The notes under the pieces were generated by a model, which worked only from the letters and a program-made list of their open reading frames with translations, did no database searches and was not told the DNA's origin. A DNA stretch of 64,000 nucleotides, taken from Stappia sp. BW2 (GTDB lineage Bacteria; Pseudomonadota; Alphaproteobacteria; Rhizobiales; Stappiaceae). Every line of letters begins with the position of its first letter. The stretch's first letter is position 1. Positions 55,340-63,542 of this stretch are shown piece by piece. The stretch spans positions 248,001 through 312,000 of the forward strand of contig NZ_VIRG01000036.1 in the NCBI RefSeq assembly GCF_008107695.1, given 5' to 3'. Position numbers and translations under genes: made by a program.

Positions 55340-56743
55340 ATGTCCCAATATGATCTCGTCGTCATCGGAACCGGTCCTGGCGGCTATGTGTGCGCAATCA
55401 AGGCCGCGCAGCTCGGCCTGAAAACGGCCGTCGTCGAAAAACGCGCAACGCTTGGCGGCACCTGCCTCAACATCGGCTGCATTCCCTCCAAGGCGCTGTT
55501 GCATGCTTCGGAAATGTTCGAGGAAGCAGGACACGGTTTCGAGAAACTTGGCATCAAGGTGCCCAAGCCCAAGCTCGATCTGCCGGTGATGATGGAGCAC
55601 AAGACCGGTGTGGTCGACGCCAACGTCAACGGCGTTTCCTTCCTGATGAAGAAGAACAAGATCGACGTTCACACCGGCACCGGCAAGATCCTTGAAAAGG
55701 GCAAGGTCGAAGTGACCGATGCCGACGGCAAGGCAAACGTTCTGGAAACGAAGAACATCGTCATCGCCACCGGATCGGATGTCATGCCTCTGCCGGGCGT
55801 CGAGATCGACGAGAAGCAGGTCGTCTCGTCAACCGGCGCGCTGGAACTGGACAAGGTTCCGGGCAAGCTGGTTGTCGTTGGCGGCGGTGTCATCGGTCTG
55901 GAACTCGGCTCCGTCTGGAACCGTCTCGGATCGGATGTGACCGTGGTCGAGTTCATGGACAAGATCCTCGGCCCGATGGACGGCGACGTGTCCAAGAACT
56001 TCCAGCGTATGCTGAAAAAGCAGGGCATGGAGTTCAAGCTCTCTTCCAAGGTCACCGGTGTCGAGAAAAAGGGCAAGGGCCTTGCCGTGACCGTTGAGCC
56101 GGCCAAGGGCGGCGATGCACAGGTGATCGAGGCGGACATCGTGCTGGTCGCCATCGGCCGTCGTCCCTACACCGAAGGGCTGGGCCTCGATAAAGCAGGC
56201 GTTGGTCTCGATGACCGTGGCCGTGTGCAGATCGATAACCACTACAAGACCAATGTCGACGGCATCTACGCCATCGGCGATGTCGTCGCCGGCCCGATGC
56301 TGGCCCACAAGGCCGAGGATGAGGGTGTCGCTCTGGCCGAGATCCTGGCCGGTCAGGCAGGGCATGTGAACTATGATGTGATCCCGGGCGTTGTCTACAC
56401 CCAGCCGGAAGTCGCTTCCGTCGGCAAGACCGAGGAAGAACTGAAGGCCGCTGGTGTCGAATACAAGACCGGCAAGTTCGCCTTCTCCGCCAATGGACGC
56501 GCGCGCGCGATGAACAAGACCGATGGCTTTGCCAAGGTTCTGGCGGATGCCAAGACCGACCGGGTGCTTGGTGTTCACATTGTCGGCTTCGGTGCTGGCG
56601 AGATGATCCACGAAGCTGCCGTGCTGATGGAATTCGGTGGCTCTTCCGAGGATCTTGCACGCACCTGCCACGCGCACCCGACCATGTCGGAGGCTGTGAA
56701 AGAGGCGGCTCTCGGCGCATTTGCAAAGTCGATCCACTCGTAA
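55340..56743 (+). CDS. lpdA: dihydrolipoamide dehydrogenase (E3)
   Basis: The 467-residue FAD enzyme that reoxidises lipoyl groups of SucB, using NAD. The redox-active disulfide is Cys42-Cys47 (GGTCLNIGCIPS). An FAD-binding GTGPGGYVCAI start and a second nucleotide fold VVGGGVIGLELGSVW are intact. The active-site His-Glu is in HAHPTMSEAVKEA near the C-terminus. The ATG at 55340 gives the standard length, as upstream in-frame codons from 55316 add a short tail only. It ends the cluster at a terminator. Confidence 0.96.
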   Translation: MSQYDLVVIGTGPGGYVCAIKAAQLGLKTAVVEKRATLGGTCLNIGCIPSKALLHASEMFEEAGHGFEKLGIKVPKPKLDLPVMMEHKTGVVDANVNGVSFLMKKNKIDVHTGTGKILEKGKVEVTDADGKANVLETKNIVIATGSDVMPLPGVEIDEKQVVSSTGALELDKVPGKLVVVGGGVIGLELGSVWNRLGSDVTVVEFMDKILGPMDGDVSKNFQRMLKKQGMEFKLSSKVTGVEKKGKGLAVTVEPAKGGDAQVIEADIVLVAIGRRPYTEGLGLDKAGVGLDDRGRVQIDNHYKTNVDGIYAIGDVVAGPMLAHKAEDEGVALAEILAGQAGHVNYDVIPGVVYTQPEVASVGKTEEELKAAGVEYKTGKFAFSANGRARAMNKTDGFAKVLADAKTDRVLGVHIVGFGAGEMIHEAAVLMEFGGSSEDLARTCHAHPTMSEAVKEAALGAFAKSIHS

Positions 56744-56776
56744 GCCACGTGTTTCGTATCATCACGATATCGCTCA

Positions 56777-56810
56777 GGGGCATCCGGTTACCGGGTGCCC
56801 CTTTGCATTT
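56777..56810 (+). terminator. Rho-independent terminator after lpd
   Basis: GGGGCATCCGG (56777-56787) pairs with CCGGGTGCCCC (56791-56801), with one T-G wobble and a TTA loop, followed by TTTGCATTTT. Confidence 0.75.
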
Positions 56811-56970
56811 TCCGGGCGCTGATACGCGGAGCGATGGGTCGCTCACCGGACGCGGCTTTCAGATGTAAAATATTGCAACTATTCGTAAAGTGGGCGATGT
56901 ATCTACAACCGATACAGTAGGGTAGGGTCCAATCAGAGGGTCTGCATTTCAATAAACGGCAGGTGATGCT

Positions 56971-58509
56971 TTGGTTGAAAGGCGATGGGGCAGTAACGGG
57001 AATCCGTATTTATCCGGCATCTGGCAGCTTGTGGTGGCGGGGCTGGTGCTGCCGCTGGTCTGCGGTCTGGTGTTTTTCTGGCCAGACAGGACCATCCCCT
57101 ATGTGGACGATCTTTTTTTCATCCCCTGGGCGTCTGAATTTGCCCAGACCGGTCATCACGTCAATCCGCTTCTGGCGGTTCAGTTTCCGGGACTGGAAAA
57201 CTACCACCTCCAGCCGAGACTGCATCTCATTCTGGCCGGCTGGTTTCTGGCGGTAACCGGCGTCAGCATAGCAACAATCGTGCTGTTCGAATTCCTGTGT
57301 TATGTCGCGACCAGCCTTGTCTTTGTCGTGTTCTGCCTCAGGTCGAACCTGCGAACGGCGGCGTTTTTCACACCGCTGGTCTTCGCGCCGATGTATGTCG
57401 TTTCCGGCTTTCGACTGGAACTCACGGGCGCTCTCATCTGGATGCTGGGCCTTCTTTTGCTTCTGCCGATAGCGGCCAAGGCTGTCACGGGTGAGGCGCG
57501 GCAGACCGGCAGCGAGACCGCTGCAAGTATCGCCGGCACCGCGCTTATGGGAATAGCGCCGCTGACCGGTCTTTCCATGCTGGCCTGGAGTGTTGGCGTT
57601 ATCGCCGTGCTGCAGATCTGGAGGCTCAGGACGCGTCAGGCAAGTATCGCACGGGTGCTGAGCGAAGGCCTTGTGGCCTTTGCCATCGCTGCCACGCTCT
57701 TTGCAGTTTCGGTGAATTTCGAGTTTGCGGAGTTCTTTCGGCAGATCGCCTATCACGCGACGCGGTCTCATGGCTCCGGCCGGTTCAACGTCGAAGCTAT
57801 CTTCCGGGCAGCCATGTTTGCGGGCGTGGCGTGGTTTGTTTTCCGCAAGTCGCGCACCCTCGGGCTGATCTGTTTTTGTCTAGCGGTGGGACAATTCCTT
57901 GGCGCCGTCGTGCACGACCGCCCGCTCATCCGCAATCTTGCCGCCGCCATGCTGTTTCTGATGGCCGTCGACACGCTACTGGACACCCGTTGGCAAAGGG
58001 TCAAGCTGGGCCTTTGCGTCGCGCTGGTTCTGGTGCTGTCCGCCAATTTCATCGTTTTCTACGTAGTCTCGCAGCCACTGCCCAACAGGCCCGCTGTGGT
58101 CGAGGCATACCGGCAGGATCTGGCGGACGGCAAGCGTGTCTTCATCGATGAAACAATGGCCCATCATTTTCTGGATCAGCAGACGTCCGGTGCCCTGTCC
58201 TGGACCTGGGGCGGCACGTTCCCGAAGGGACGCCCGACCAGCATGGCAGACCTGAAGGAAGGCGATGTCTGGTATGTCAGCGAATATACGCTGCTGGGGT
58301 ATCTGAAAGGCAGGCACGACGTTGCCCAAAAGGTCTGGCCACAGAACGAGTATCACCATGTGCTGCAGTTCTCCTGCAGTCTGGGTCGTCATTCCTGCAA
58401 TCTGCCCGCCAAACGCTGGACAATGATGCGTCTGGAAAGGCGTGAGGGAACCGTGATGGCGACAGAGCTCGGTGCAGGCACGGCCCCAAGACCAATCGCC
58501 GAAAAATAG
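56971..58509 (+). CDS. multi-pass membrane protein, GT-C-like layout, function unknown
   Basis: A 512-residue inner-membrane protein with about nine or ten hydrophobic segments and a soluble C-terminal part (about 375-512). The early segment IPYVDDLFFIPWASEFAQTG (about 47-66) has an acidic pair in the first loop, as in GT-C glycosyltransferases, and QPRLHLILAGWF follows. No complete GT-C signature is evident, so this is only a resemblance. The start is TTG at 56971 with weak AGGTGA upstream. Ser/Cys pairs at the C-terminus (CSLGRHSC) are odd. It stands alone and could be recently gained. Confidence 0.55.
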   Translation: MVERRWGSNGNPYLSGIWQLVVAGLVLPLVCGLVFFWPDRTIPYVDDLFFIPWASEFAQTGHHVNPLLAVQFPGLENYHLQPRLHLILAGWFLAVTGVSIATIVLFEFLCYVATSLVFVVFCLRSNLRTAAFFTPLVFAPMYVVSGFRLELTGALIWMLGLLLLLPIAAKAVTGEARQTGSETAASIAGTALMGIAPLTGLSMLAWSVGVIAVLQIWRLRTRQASIARVLSEGLVAFAIAATLFAVSVNFEFAEFFRQIAYHATRSHGSGRFNVEAIFRAAMFAGVAWFVFRKSRTLGLICFCLAVGQFLGAVVHDRPLIRNLAAAMLFLMAVDTLLDTRWQRVKLGLCVALVLVLSANFIVFYVVSQPLPNRPAVVEAYRQDLADGKRVFIDETMAHHFLDQQTSGALSWTWGGTFPKGRPTSMADLKEGDVWYVSEYTLLGYLKGRHDVAQKVWPQNEYHHVLQFSCSLGRHSCNLPAKRWTMMRLERREGTVMATELGAGTAPRPIAEK

Positions 58510-58608
58510 GAGTTCGCTCGCTGGCTGGCAGGGCTGACACGAGAGCGTCTGCGGCGTCCTCTCAAAGCGATCGAACCCGCCGTGCCTTTTGGCATCTGTT
58601 CAACTCGG

Positions 58609-59028
58609 TCAGTGCTCCTGCAGGCAAAGTCCGTGGTCGCCGAAAGCCTTCAGAACGTTGCATTCGGTCACCGTGTGATCGCCTTCGCAGCTTGTTGCGA
58701 TGCGTTTCAATTCGGCTTCCAGCTTGCGCAGGTGGGCGATCCGCTGGCGCACCGCCTTCAGTTGATCTTCGGCGATGCGGTTCGCCGTTTCGCAGGGTTT
58801 GTCCGGATGCTGGCTGAGGTCGATCAGGTCTCGGATGGCCGGCATGGGCAGGCCGAGGTCGCGGCAGTGCTTGATGAAGCCGAGCCTTTCCAGATCGCTG
58901 GACCGGAAGCGCCTCTGGTTGCCTTCGCTGCGCAAAGGCGCCTCCAGCAGGCCTTCCTTTTCATAGTAGCGGATGGTCGGAACCTTCACGCCTGTCCGTC
59001 TCGACAGATCGCCAATTGAAAAATCCAT
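58609..59028 (-). CDS. MerR-family metal-responsive regulator (CadR/PbrR/ZntR type)
   Basis: A 139-residue MerR-family activator. The winged helix-turn-helix reads FSIGDLSRRTGVKVPTIRYY (3-22). A dimerisation coil spans about 80-112. Cys79, Cys114 and Cys123 match the divalent-metal (Zn, Cd, Pb) sensing pattern of ZntR/CadR/PbrR, with His118 and Cys135 as extra candidates. It is divergent from a cation exporter, and a matching operator lies in between (59039-59069). The gene should activate that exporter when metal is bound. The metal cannot be decided from sequence. Confidence 0.85.
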   Translation of the reverse strand: MDFSIGDLSRRTGVKVPTIRYYEKEGLLEAPLRSEGNQRRFRSSDLERLGFIKHCRDLGLPMPAIRDLIDLSQHPDKPCETANRIAEDQLKAVRQRIAHLRKLEAELKRIATSCEGDHTVTECNVLKAFGDHGLCLQEH

Positions 59029-59038
59029 AAAAAGCCTC

Positions 59039-59069
59039 TTGAAGCTCTAGTCGCTATAGCAATTAAAAG
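59039..59069 (+). promoter_or_regulatory. MerR-type promoter/operator for the cation exporter
   Basis: TTGAAG (59039-59044) and TAAAAG (59064-59069) are separated by 19 bp, the stretched spacing of MerR-regulated promoters. The spacer holds an imperfect dyad CTCTAG-TCG-CTATAG. The whole closely resembles the PbrR/CadR promoter layout I remember (TTGACTCTATAGTAACTAGA). Confidence 0.7.
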
Positions 59070-59112
59070 GGACAGGTACCGAAAATCAAGCGACTCGAAC
59101 AAGGAGTGGATC

Positions 59113-59751
59113 ATGGGTGCCTGTTGCGGACATTCCCACGGAACATTTGACGGAATGTCGACGGACTATCGCCGCCGCCTCTGGCTGGTGATAGCGCTGA
59201 ACGGCGGCATGTTCATCGTCGAGATGATCGCCGGTCAGGCGGCCGGCTCCAAGGCTCTGCAGGCCGATGCCCTCGATTTCTTTGGCGACGCCGTAACCTA
59301 CGGCATATCGCTCGCAGTGATCGGCGCATCGCTGAAAACACGGGCCCTGGCAGCGCTTGCAAAGGGCACCAGTCTGTTTCTGATGGGTGTGTGGGTGGCG
59401 GCAACCACGCTTTACCAGGTCTTCGTGCTCGGCGTGCCAGAGGCGGCAGTGATGGGCTCCATCGGCTTTCTGGCGCTGGCAGTGAACCTTTCAAGTGTCC
59501 TGCTGCTGGTCCGCTACAAGGATGGGGACGCCAATGTGCGGTCCGTGTGGCTGTGCTCGCGCAACGATGCCATCGGCAACGTGGCCGTCATGCTGGCAGC
59601 TGCTGGCGTCTGGGGGACCGCAAGCGCCTGGCCGGATCTAATTGTCGCCGGTCTGATGGCGGCTCTGTTCGTCAGTTCCTCGGTCCAGATCCTGAGCCAG
59701 GCTATCCGCGAATATCGCCACAAGACGGAGCACGAAGTGGCGGCGGAATGA
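59113..59751 (+). CDS. CDF-like cation exporter, short form
   Basis: A 212-residue inner-membrane protein of the cation diffusion facilitator type with about six helices and no large C-terminal cytoplasmic domain. It starts MGACCGHSHG, a Cys/His-rich metal-binding tail. The metal site of helix 2 reads ADALDFFGD, where the usual His is Asp. The helix-5 partner is in CSRNDAIGN. These changes from the HxxxD/DxxxD pattern suggest a variant metal preference. It is controlled by the divergent MerR-type gene, and its operator lies 44-74 bp before the start codon. Confidence 0.82.
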   Translation: MGACCGHSHGTFDGMSTDYRRRLWLVIALNGGMFIVEMIAGQAAGSKALQADALDFFGDAVTYGISLAVIGASLKTRALAALAKGTSLFLMGVWVAATTLYQVFVLGVPEAAVMGSIGFLALAVNLSSVLLLVRYKDGDANVRSVWLCSRNDAIGNVAVMLAAAGVWGTASAWPDLIVAGLMAALFVSSSVQILSQAIREYRHKTEHEVAAE

Positions 59752-59773
59752 CCGGCGCGGCAGAATGAGCCTC

Positions 59774-60727
59774 TCAAACGGTGGTGCCTCCCAGATGCAC
59801 CACCGTTATTTCAGGCGGTACACCGAAGCGGACCGGAAGGATCGAGCATCCAAGACCGCCGGAAATGATCAGGTGACGGGGCTCTGTCAGAAGGTTCAGG
59901 TGCCTTGCAATCCGTGTTCCTTCCGTTTCAACAATGTGGCCGTAGACATAGCTTTTGGCGCCCTGCTTGGGAAAGGCCGGTTTGTAACCGAAACAATTGA
60001 CCTGACCGCCGTGGGTGTGTCCGCTGAGCGTCAGGCTGACGCGGCCCGGCACTTCGCGGATGATGTCAGGCTCATGGGCCATCAGCAGCACGGGCGCATC
60101 GTCCGTCACCTGCGCAAGCGTTCCGCTCAGATCATCAAGGCCTTTCCAGTGGTACCGTTTGACCTTGCTGCGCGGTCTCAGTGCAAGCTGGTCGTCAAGG
60201 CCGGCAAGCCAGAAGGCATGGCCATCCTTCTTGATGCGCCGCGCCCTGTTCTGGTAAAGAGGAATGCTGGCATTCAGCAGCGCCTGGCCGTATTTGGTCG
60301 GCCCGCCGCCGCTTAGCTGGGCATCCGCATCGTCCCACCAGTCGTGATTGCCGAGAATGGCATGGGTTCCGAGCGGGGCCGAGAGATCACCGAAAAGATC
60401 CGCCCAGGCCTGTGGCGGGATCGGATCATATTGCCATTTGTGGCTGGCGACATAATCGCCCAGCATCAGGATGATGTCCGGCTTCAGCGCGTTCGTCTGC
60501 CGAACGATGGAGCGAACCCGCTCCAGCCCCATCCAGGGATCGCAGATATGCGGGTCGGCGATCACCGCGGCTGTCAGCTTCAGGCCCTCCGGCCATCGCG
60601 GGGGCGTCAGATGATAATGCTTCAGGTTGAGGCGGAAGGGCTCAATGCCGATGGCATAGGCAGGGGCCGAAACGGCGCCCAGCATGGCGATGCCACAGGT
60701 TTGCAGGAAGCGGCGTCTGGAAATCAT
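59774..60727 (-). CDS. Tat-exported metallophosphoesterase
   Basis: A 317-residue calcineurin-like phosphoesterase. The twin-arginine signal SRRRFLQTCG (3-12) is followed by a hydrophobic stretch and a cleavage-like APAYA. The dinuclear metal motifs are present in order: ADPHICDPW (about 57-65), GDYV (about 89-92), GNHDWWD (about 121-127), and GHTHGGQVN (about 229-237). It belongs to the YaeI-like group. The natural substrate is unknown; phosphodiesters or lipid phosphates are possible. It is alone on the minus strand. Confidence 0.88.
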   Translation of the reverse strand: MISRRRFLQTCGIAMLGAVSAPAYAIGIEPFRLNLKHYHLTPPRWPEGLKLTAAVIADPHICDPWMGLERVRSIVRQTNALKPDIILMLGDYVASHKWQYDPIPPQAWADLFGDLSAPLGTHAILGNHDWWDDADAQLSGGGPTKYGQALLNASIPLYQNRARRIKKDGHAFWLAGLDDQLALRPRSKVKRYHWKGLDDLSGTLAQVTDDAPVLLMAHEPDIIREVPGRVSLTLSGHTHGGQVNCFGYKPAFPKQGAKSYVYGHIVETEGTRIARHLNLLTEPRHLIISGGLGCSILPVRFGVPPEITVVHLGGTTV

Positions 60728-60840
60728 GAGACAATGTCGACCGGTTCTTCAGGATAATCGCAAGTGAACCGGGATGTTGGCGCGGGGATGCGGCCTGAGG
60801 GAGGCAGGTTTCAGCAGATTTCGTGCAGACGTCGTTTATG

Positions 60841-60872
60841 CAAAAACAAGCCCGCTGCGCGGCAGCGGGCCT
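60841..60872 (-). terminator. Rho-independent terminator of the small exported protein gene
   Basis: GCCCGCTGC pairs with GCAGCGGGC (about 60850-60870). On the minus strand it is followed by TTGTTTTTG (60841-60849). Confidence 0.8.
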
Positions 60873-60900
60873 TGGTCAGGATCTTGTCTGTCCGGAAGGA

Positions 60901-61134
60901 TCAGTCCGATAGGGTTTCGCCCCCGGTTGGTTGAATGACGCTCTCGTTCACGATGGCATCGCTGAGATCGTTGGTGGCAATGGCCACATCCGAGCCGGTC
61001 TCCGGCAGGACAGGCGTTTCCGCCACGGTCATCTGCTTGGCCTGTGCCGACTTGTTCCAGCTGCACGCTGCGGCTGGTGCAATTGCAAACGCAGTTACGG
61101 CAAGGGCCGCGATGCCGGTGCTCAATAAGCGCAT
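60901..61134 (-). CDS. small exported protein
   Basis: A 77-residue protein from the ATG at 61134 (MRLLSTGIAALAVTAFAIAP). The signal peptide ends near PAAACSW (about residue 24), and the mature part is about 50 residues, with ACSWNKSAQAKQMTVAE and an acidic-polar tail. I recall short conserved proteins of this type (ACxWxKxxxA after the signal) in Hyphomicrobiales, with unknown function. The frame stays open to 61194 without homology. Intrinsic terminator downstream. Confidence 0.7.
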   Translation of the reverse strand: MRLLSTGIAALAVTAFAIAPAAACSWNKSAQAKQMTVAETPVLPETGSDVAIATNDLSDAIVNESVIQPTGGETLSD

Positions 61135-61253
61135 GTTACCTCTCCTCGCATTGGCGTGCGCGAAAATCACGCAGTCTTCCGTAAGGTAAGGCAATTCGCG
61201 GGGCTGACAAGGATAAAGCGGAACAGGATTGTTGTCCTACGGCCCCTTGCCGG

Positions 61254-61658
61254 CTACTTGCGCTGGAGATTGTAGGTGTTTTCGGTGCGTGGTTCCGACA
61301 GATCGTTGACAACGTTGATCACGTGGACATCCAGAAGATCGCCAAAGGCGCGCAAGGTGAGCTGTTTGCTGCTCAGAAAGCCGATCAGCAACACCTGAAT
61401 GGCACCATCGGAGCGCATCTCCGCTTTGGTCCAGCCCCATTTGCAATCGCGCGGGATACACGACGTGAAGGCGCGTACACGCACATGCACGGCCTCGTTC
61501 TCGCATCGGCTGTCCACTTCAATGCGCGAGATTTCCTTCGGCTTGGCATCCGGATAAACCCAGACGCCATCTTCAGGAAGCGGACAATAGACGCGCTGCG
61601 CCACCGAGGGCACGGCCGACATCAGAAGAAGACCGGCTGCGAGCAGAAACAGACGCAT
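61254..61658 (-). CDS. exported protein of unknown function
   Basis: A 134-residue protein with a clear signal peptide (MRLFLLAAGLLLMSAVPSVAQ, cleavage near residue 20). The mature region has four cysteines (CPLPEDG, SRCENEA, TSCIPRDCKWGW), which could form two disulfides, and a C-terminal half that looks beta-rich. No family is recognised. It is 120 bp upstream of the other small exported gene on the same strand and probably has its own promoter. Confidence 0.65.
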   Translation of the reverse strand: MRLFLLAAGLLLMSAVPSVAQRVYCPLPEDGVWVYPDAKPKEISRIEVDSRCENEAVHVRVRAFTSCIPRDCKWGWTKAEMRSDGAIQVLLIGFLSSKQLTLRAFGDLLDVHVINVVNDLSEPRTENTYNLQRK

Positions 61659-61782
61659 TCGTTATCTCCCGGTGAAAAAAAGCTCTTTCAGCAACCTAAC
61701 CGTTTGTGGCGGCAGCGGCTACAACGGAGTTGGCGCATCCCGGGATTCGAACCAATTTCCCTTCACCAAACAGAGGCTTGCC

Positions 61783-62286
61783 ATGCAAACACTTGAAACG
61801 CCCCGGTTTCGCCTGCGCCTGCCGGCAAAAACGGACTTTCCCGTCTACAGGGCCTTTTATGCGGATGGTGAGGCGTCACGCTTTTATGGCGGCCCCCTGC
61901 GTGAGGACATGGCCTGGCGGGTGCTGGCAGGCCACCTTGGCCACTGGCAATTGCGCGGCTACGGCATTTGGGTGATCGAACCGAAAGCAGGAGGGAACAT
62001 CATTGGCGGGTGCGGCTTTGTCTGGCCGGAAGGCTGGCCAAGGCGGGAACTGACCTGGTGGCTGATGCCGCAGTCCCGCGGCACCGGTGCGGCGGTGGAA
62101 GTCTCCGAGGTGGCGATCTGCCACGCTTACCAGGTGTACGGCTGGCCCTTGGTCGAAACGCATATGAAGGATGACAACGAGGCAGCGAAGGGGCTGGTGC
62201 GCAAACTTGGCGGCGAACCGATTGCGCGCGACCTGTTTCCAGACGGCCTGGAGCGGACGGTCTACGGATTTCCGAAAGCTGACTGA
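61783..62286 (+). CDS. GNAT-family N-acetyltransferase (RimJ/RimL-like)
   Basis: A 167-residue acetyltransferase of the Acetyltransf_3 type. It begins MQTLETPRFRLRLPAKTDFP, includes GYGIWVIEPKAGGNIIGGCG (acetyl-CoA-facing strands), and ends with a THMKDDNEAAKGLVRKLGG helix common to RimJ/RimL-like proteins. The ATG at 61783 gives the typical start, while the frame is open from 61672. The target is unknown. It converges with xerC, with stops 3 bp apart. Confidence 0.85.
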   Translation: MQTLETPRFRLRLPAKTDFPVYRAFYADGEASRFYGGPLREDMAWRVLAGHLGHWQLRGYGIWVIEPKAGGNIIGGCGFVWPEGWPRRELTWWLMPQSRGTGAAVEVSEVAICHAYQVYGWPLVETHMKDDNEAAKGLVRKLGGEPIARDLFPDGLERTVYGFPKAD

Positions 62287-62289
62287 CCT

Positions 62290-63276
62290 TTACCGGCGCG
62301 GATGTGCCTTGTCGTAGGCGGCCAGCAGATGGGCGCTGTCGATTTCGGTATAGATCTGTGTCGAGGCAAGGCTGGCGTGGCCGAGCAGCTCCTGAATGGT
62401 TCTGAGGTCGCCGCCGCCGGCCAGCAGATGCGTGGCAAACGAGTGGCGCAGGGCATGCGGGGTTGCGCTGTCGGGCAGTCCGAGTGCGCCGCGCAGGCGC
62501 GCCATCGCCAACTGGATCATGCGCGGGTTGAGTGGTCCGCCGCGCGCGCCAAGAAACAGCGGCCCTTCGGGTGAGATCGCATAGGGGCAGAGCTTCAGAT
62601 AATGCTCGACTGCCTGAGAAACCGCAGGCAGGATCGGCACGATCCGTTCCTTGCCGCCCTTGCCGACGACACGAAGCGTCTTTGCGCCGGTCTTCGGGGC
62701 CATGGCACCGGTCAGCGACAGCGCTTCTGAAATCCGCAGGCCGCAACCGTAAAGCAGGGTCAGGACGGCAGCATTGCGGGCTTCCAGCCAGGGCTCGCTT
62801 TCCATCGCCAGCTCACCGCTGGTCACGTCGATGGCATCCTTGGAGGAGACAGGTTTCGGCAGGGAGCGTGCCTGGCGCGGCGGCCGCACGGCAGCGGAAG
62901 CTGCGGCGTTCACTTCTCCGCGCCGCTCCAGAAATCTCAGAAAGGAACGAATCCCGGCAAGGCCGCGGGCAAGAGACCGGCTCTGCACGCCATCCCGGCG
63001 GCGGCTTGCCAGAAAGCCCCGAAAATCGGCCGGCCTAAGCGTTGCAATCTCCTTGAGGTCCGGTGCCCCGCCCAGATGGTTGGTCAGGAACCGCAGGAAC
63101 TGCCGAAGGTCGCGCTCGTAGGCTAGCAGCGTCTTGTCTGAAAGGCGCCGCTCGTCGCAGAGGTGGTCCAGCCATTGGTCGACGCGCCGGTTAAGCTCCG
63201 GCTGGGCACAAACGAGAAGCGAATCGGACGTGGAAGATGCGGCGCACATGACATCACCTTGGCGCTTCATCCCCAA
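62290..63276 (-). CDS. xerC: tyrosine recombinase XerC
   Basis: A 328-residue site-specific recombinase that, with XerD, resolves chromosome dimers at dif. The N-terminal SAM-like DNA-binding domain is about residues 25-125. The catalytic set is complete: Arg181 (CGLRISEAL), Lys209 region (GKGGKERIVP), His274 and Arg277 (HALRHSFATHLL), His300 (LLGHASL) and Tyr309 (STQIYTEID). The start may be residue 1, 3 or 10. No integron or phage features surround it, so this is the housekeeping copy. Confidence 0.93.
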   Translation of the reverse strand: MGMKRQGDVMCAASSTSDSLLVCAQPELNRRVDQWLDHLCDERRLSDKTLLAYERDLRQFLRFLTNHLGGAPDLKEIATLRPADFRGFLASRRRDGVQSRSLARGLAGIRSFLRFLERRGEVNAAASAAVRPPRQARSLPKPVSSKDAIDVTSGELAMESEPWLEARNAAVLTLLYGCGLRISEALSLTGAMAPKTGAKTLRVVGKGGKERIVPILPAVSQAVEHYLKLCPYAISPEGPLFLGARGGPLNPRMIQLAMARLRGALGLPDSATPHALRHSFATHLLAGGGDLRTIQELLGHASLASTQIYTEIDSAHLLAAYDKAHPRR

Positions 63277-63498
63277 CGGTTCGGTTAACGCGGTGCCGCT
63301 TTTGGGGTGTTTTTGGGCTCGGGCGGGCGTATTTCCGTACGTTGCCCCAACGTTCGCGTTGGCCGCGTCATCGAGACAAGCACCGTACGTTCAGAAGATT
63401 GCCGATGGGGCGCCGGTTTGCACGGCTGTCGCGCGTTCTTTCCCATCGGCGCTTCCCGGCAATCGAATCGTTCCGGAATTTGGAAAGACGGCAGTCTG

Positions 63499-63520
63499 GC
63501 GGCCCGGATATCCGGGCCGC
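63499..63520. repeat. 22-bp perfect palindrome
   Basis: GCGGCCCGGAT followed by its exact complement ATCCGGGCCGC lies 23 bp downstream of the transaldolase stop. It may act as a terminator hairpin for that minus-strand gene, although the T-run after it is weak. Confidence 0.6.
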
Positions 63521-63542
63521 GCCTGTTCTGGCAGGGATGGGG

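Noticed and set aside
61735..61762. A minus-strand sequence GGTTCGAATCCCGGGATGCGCCA that looks like the 3' end of a tRNA
   Set aside because: The T-stem does not pair beyond two bases and no anticodon or D arm lies upstream on that strand. It is probably chance or a tiny remnant.
62290..63276. Tyrosine recombinase as sign of a mobile element
   Set aside because: It has XerC length and motifs, sits among housekeeping genes, and no att repeats or cargo were seen.
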